From the NCBI GenBank assembly GCA_025330725.1, contig JAIWND010000007.1, positions 496,001 to 560,000 on the forward strand: a stretch of DNA of 64,000 nt, in the 5' to 3' direction. Both the position numbers and the translations under genes were made by a program. The DNA is from Chlamydoabsidia padenii (Eukaryota; Mucoromycota; Mucoromycetes; Mucorales; Cunninghamellaceae). This document shows, one piece after another, positions 60,946 through 64,000 of this stretch; positions within the stretch are counted from its first letter, which is position 1; every line of letters begins with the position of its first letter. The notes under the pieces are model-generated. The model saw only the letters and a list, made by a program, of their open reading frames with translations, was not told where the DNA came from and searched no databases.

Positions 60946-61264
60946 GATAACATGAAATAAAATAGATTAGAATAGATTAGAATAAACCATATACTTTGAC
61001 TAATAAACACTACTCGTTTGCTACATTGGATGATGGAATGGTAGTCTTGCTTCTATTTATATACATACTAACTGAAGCGGTCATTGAAAAAAGGGTAAAG
61101 AAAAGATGTTTCGGCCAAGTGCTTTGTATGTTCTGTGCTAACTGATGAAGCAATAGTAGTACTATTATTCATGTCTTTGTAAGTCAAATAAAATAAACTC
61201 ATAGTATCCTGGCAATGCACGTGCGACCTTGATTTAAAAAAAGGGGCAGCGCGTTAAATGTAGT

Positions 61265-61277
61265 TTTCAAATCCCGA
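61265..61277 (-). promoter_or_regulatory. Element upstream of the DMAP1-binding-domain gene
   Basis: The + strand reads TTTCAAATCCCGA, 93 bp before the ATG at 61370. Confidence 0.55.
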
Positions 61278-61369
61278 CTATTTTGTTACTCTATTTTATT
61301 TTTAACCCTCCTCTTCCTCATTTTTTTACTTTTATTTCTTCCTAATCCTTTACAAACCAACAAAACATC

Positions 61370-61682
61370 ATGGCTTATAATACTGATCAAGACTTGCCTG
61401 CGGAACTATTGAAGAAACTGGAAACATTACAACTTGAATTGGAGGATGGCGATATCACACAAAAAGGATACGACAAGAAACGAACCAATTTGCTCGAACA
61501 ACACGCACAAAAGAAGAAGGAAGAAGAAGAAGCTTTACTTGCATCTTTGGGACCTGAACCTAGTGCTGCTGATGTTGTGGACTTTTTGGATTACTTGCCT
61601 TCACCTACTCACTCTCCTCCCCGACCTGCCAGTGGACAACAGTATATGGAACAAAATCATCAATTGCAGCAACAACAACAGC

Positions 61683-61720
<38 letters not shown>

Positions 61721-62359
61721 ACAGGATCGACATCAACCATCTCTACCACTCGTACGTCATCTATTGCTAATCATCAGACTCAAAATAGATATCCTTCTTA
61801 TGATACTACTTATCAACAACAACAACAACCAGGACAACCATGGACTTCTTCTTCCTATGGACAACAACCACTACCTCCGGTAGGTTATGCCCCTGAAAAC
61901 ACAATGGGTGCCTATTATCCTGCTACTAGCTCTCCACGACCCAATCGACCCTCTTATGACCCTAGGGCGGTGCGACCTCAATACACTCCGCCATACTATG
62001 CACCAACATCTACTTCAGGTCGTCCTTTACCCAGTACTCCAATGTATCAACAACAACAACAACAGCGACCTACTATGCCATTTCCAGGTTCGCCTTATCC
62101 TCAACAACAACAACAAACGACTCAACGACCTATTTATTCCAATCAACCCAGACCAATGTATCGTCCTTCTTCAATGCAACGACCTCCTGTAAATAATGGT
62201 GGATCTTATTATCGTCCTCCTCCTCCTCCTCAAGGCATTTATCCTAATCAAAGCCGGTCTCCTACTTTGGATCATCAACGTGCTGCCTATGGATATCCTG
62301 TGAATGGTGGTGTATCAAGATCTTCAACTCAAAATTCTTCTCATGGACGATATTCTTGA
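61370..62359 (+). CDS. DMAP1-binding-domain protein with poly-Q, Pro/Gln/Tyr-rich (329 aa)
   Basis: A single exon. Residues 8-50 (LPAELLKKLETLQLELEDGD, ITQKGYDKKRTNLLEQ) match the DMAP1-binding domain found at the N-terminus of DIP2-type proteins. After a short helical stretch, the rest is low complexity: a poly-Q run at 61670-61720 and many Q/P/Y/S clusters (QRPTMPFPGSPYPQ, YYRPPPPPQG). No AMP-ligase domains follow, so it is not a complete DIP2. The tail resembles prion-like or signalling adaptor regions. The role is unknown. Confidence 0.8.
61670..61720 (+). repeat. CAA/CAG repeat encoding poly-glutamine
   Basis: About 17 consecutive Gln codons, nearly all CAA. Confidence 0.9.
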
Positions 62360-62917
62360 AAAAAAAAAGGAAGTGTGGGTCATGGTGGTTACTATTGTTA
62401 TGTTAAATAACAGTATAGTATAGTATATGTAGTGTTAGAATCATTTGACTTATTTTATTCCCCCCAATATTATATATACTTCTCTTCTTCTTTGTAGACT
62501 TCTCCCATTCATCTTGTTAACGTAGACTGTATGACCCTGTGTTTACGTTTTGTACACTTTTTTTTTAAAAAACTAATAAAAAAACCTAATGATGATAAAC
62601 TTGATGGATCCAACTCAATTAGATCCTACTACTGTTTGCTTGCTTACTTAGTATCATTTTAATTGGTCACCGCGCTCTTAAAACCAAAATCTCAGCAGAC
62701 CGGATCCCCGCGAACTCACCCAATAAATAAAAAGGAGCGGAAGGATTTTTTTCCCCCCCCCCTTTCTTCTCTCTTCTTTCACTCACAACTTCCTTCATCG
62801 TGATCGATTAGATCTGGCCCATTCCCGGTTTACGCTGTAGGTTTATTTGATATATATATATATATAAAAGAAGAAGAAGAATAAAAAAAGAAACACCCTT
62901 GTACCCATAAAAGAAAA
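62360..62917. other. Intergenic region upstream of the MCT-like gene
   Basis: It holds 3' UTR sequence, a C-run near 62755 and a short (TA)n near 62850. Only a poor element match (GGATCCCCGCGAA near 62702) is visible. Confidence 0.5.
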
Positions 62918-64000
62918 ATGACCGAACAAAAATCTTTTGATAACAGGGATGACGATGAATTCACTGCCATTGCCAATACTGAAAACCCGATAACTCCCGC
63001 CAAAGGTAAACCCTCCCCAATGACTACTACTGCACAAGATACTAATTTGGAATATTATGATATAGAAATCCAAGAATTGGAAGAAAAGGACGGAGGGTAT
63101 GGCTGGATAGTGGTTCTCGGCTCCTGGCTTTGTCAAATAAGTTCGATGGGTATCGGAACTTCGTTTGGGGTGATGCAAGACTATTATGAACAACATGATT
63201 TTAGTCATATCCCTAATGTTAAGGTGATTCTTCCTTTTGTTGGTACGGTTGGTCTGGTTTTTCTCAACTTGATGGGTCCTGTTGCTCAAATCATCACTTC
63301 TCGCTTGGGTAGTCGTGCCACGCTCATTATTGGCACTCTCTGTAAAAGTCTGGGTTTGATCATTGCTGGTTGGGCGAATGAACCTTGGCAGTTGATTATC
63401 TGTCAAGGGATCATATTTGGTTCTGGATGCTCTTTTACTTATGTGGTAAAGTATATATTATGTTTATGATGGTACAAAACGTATTAATGATTTCATTTTA
63501 AAAAAATGTAGACTGCTATGGCTGTGGCTCCTCAATGGTTTACGAAACGACGAAGTCTCGCTATTGGAATCATCGCAAGTGGATCTGGAATCGGTGGAAT
63601 CATTATGCCTGAAATCATGCAAGCTGTCAATGCCACGTTGGGAGCCAGTTGGACTTACCGAATTCTCGGATTCACGACCTTGGCCATGGATGCGTTGGCA
63701 TGTATTATGATCCGGGAACGACAAAAGCAACCACGTGTACGCAAACATCTACGGGACATTATCCATTTGAACGTGATGAAGGATATCAACTATTGCATCT
63801 TTTGTACTGGCTCTGTCATTGGTCTCCTTGGTTATTTTGTCCCCTACTACTTTTTACCTTCGTATGCCACCTCAATTGGTCTCTCGGCGTCTGAAGGCTC
63901 GGCTCTCTTGGCGGTGGCATCGGCGGCCAACTCGATTGGTCGTATCTCGGCGGGATTTGCTGGTGATCGGGTGGGCAAGGTCAACATCAATATTGTGTTT
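62918..64000 (+). CDS. MFS monocarboxylate transporter-like protein (partial)
   Basis: The gene runs off the right edge. Exons 62918-63445 and 63512 onward join in frame. A hydrophilic N-terminus of about 60 residues leads into the MCT signature DGGYGWIVVLGSWLCQ at TM1. SSMGIGTSFGVMQDYYEQH, LGSRATLIIGTLCKSLGLI, APQWFTKRRSLAIGIIASGS (TM4-5 loop) and GRISAGFAGDRVGK (loop 8-9) follow. Fungal homologues (Mch family) transport monocarboxylates, riboflavin or unknown substrates, so no substrate is assigned. Confidence 0.92.

Noticed and set aside
61434..62192. Poly-Asn frames overlapping the DMAP1-binding-domain gene
   Set aside because: These are frame-shifted readings of the CAA repeat. The Gln frame carries the recognisable domain.

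Overview
The window looks like nuclear DNA of an early-diverging filamentous fungus, most likely a Mucorales member of the Mucoromycota. The evidence is AT-rich intergenic DNA, densely spaced genes with many short GT-AG introns (mostly about 50-80 nt), a chitin synthase fused to a myosin-like motor, a fungal voltage-gated proton channel and a complex I assembly factor. The genus cannot be fixed by eye. I found no rRNA, tRNA, CRISPR or recognisable transposon.

Layout. From the left edge: a minus-strand myosin-motor protein, probably a chitin synthase (partial, 1-698); a sparse 1.9 kb gap; NRDE2 (2578-7686, minus); Iwr1 (7907-9468, minus), divergent from a kelch protein (9672-11704, plus); an F-box/LRR protein (12214-13989, minus); a damaged small gene (14324-14973, minus); a sugar transporter (16187-18258, minus); GDP-mannose pyrophosphorylase (19683-20956, plus); an unknown small protein (21243-22152, minus); and a complete myosin-motor chitin synthase of about 2031 aa (22902-29492, plus). 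Next come a Uls1-like SNF2/RING ATPase (30065-33618, minus), a serine carboxypeptidase (33837-36068, minus), a vacuolar-type amino-acid transporter (36461-38436, plus), peroxisomal OHCU decarboxylase (38929-39536, minus), a tandem repeat array (about 39.62-40.74 kb), an Hv1-like proton channel (40925-41666, plus), NDUFAF2 (41892-42579, minus), SRP54 (42796-44907, minus), adenylate kinase (45708-46761, plus), a DnaJ-X protein (47133-48588, plus), a coiled-coil protein of 954 aa (49126-52882, plus), a METTL23-type methyltransferase (53027-54182, plus), a GNAT acetyltransferase (55115-55910, plus), a 2OG-Fe(II) oxygenase (56515-57875, minus), Elongator subunit Elp5 (58534-59683, plus), the PLP homeostasis protein (59844-60945, plus), a DMAP1-binding-domain protein (61370-62359, plus) and a monocarboxylate-type transporter running off the right edge (62918 onward, plus).

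How the genes relate. Most are unrelated housekeeping genes. The only theme is cell wall and glycan supply: two myosin-motor chitin synthase genes lie about 22 kb apart, with the GDP-mannose and sugar-transport genes between them.

Main discovery. A short element, consensus roughly G[TG]CGG[GC][AG]TTTGAA (reverse TTCAAATCCCG[AC]C), recurs about 30 times in either orientation. About 20 copies lie 55-190 bp upstream of a start codon, in front of functionally unrelated genes. A few copies sit inside introns, one pair forms a perfect 24-bp palindrome, and the element also heads the units of the tandem array. It looks like a general promoter element of this lineage. Its reverse form resembles the TFIIIC B-box. 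I do not recognise it as a named fungal motif.
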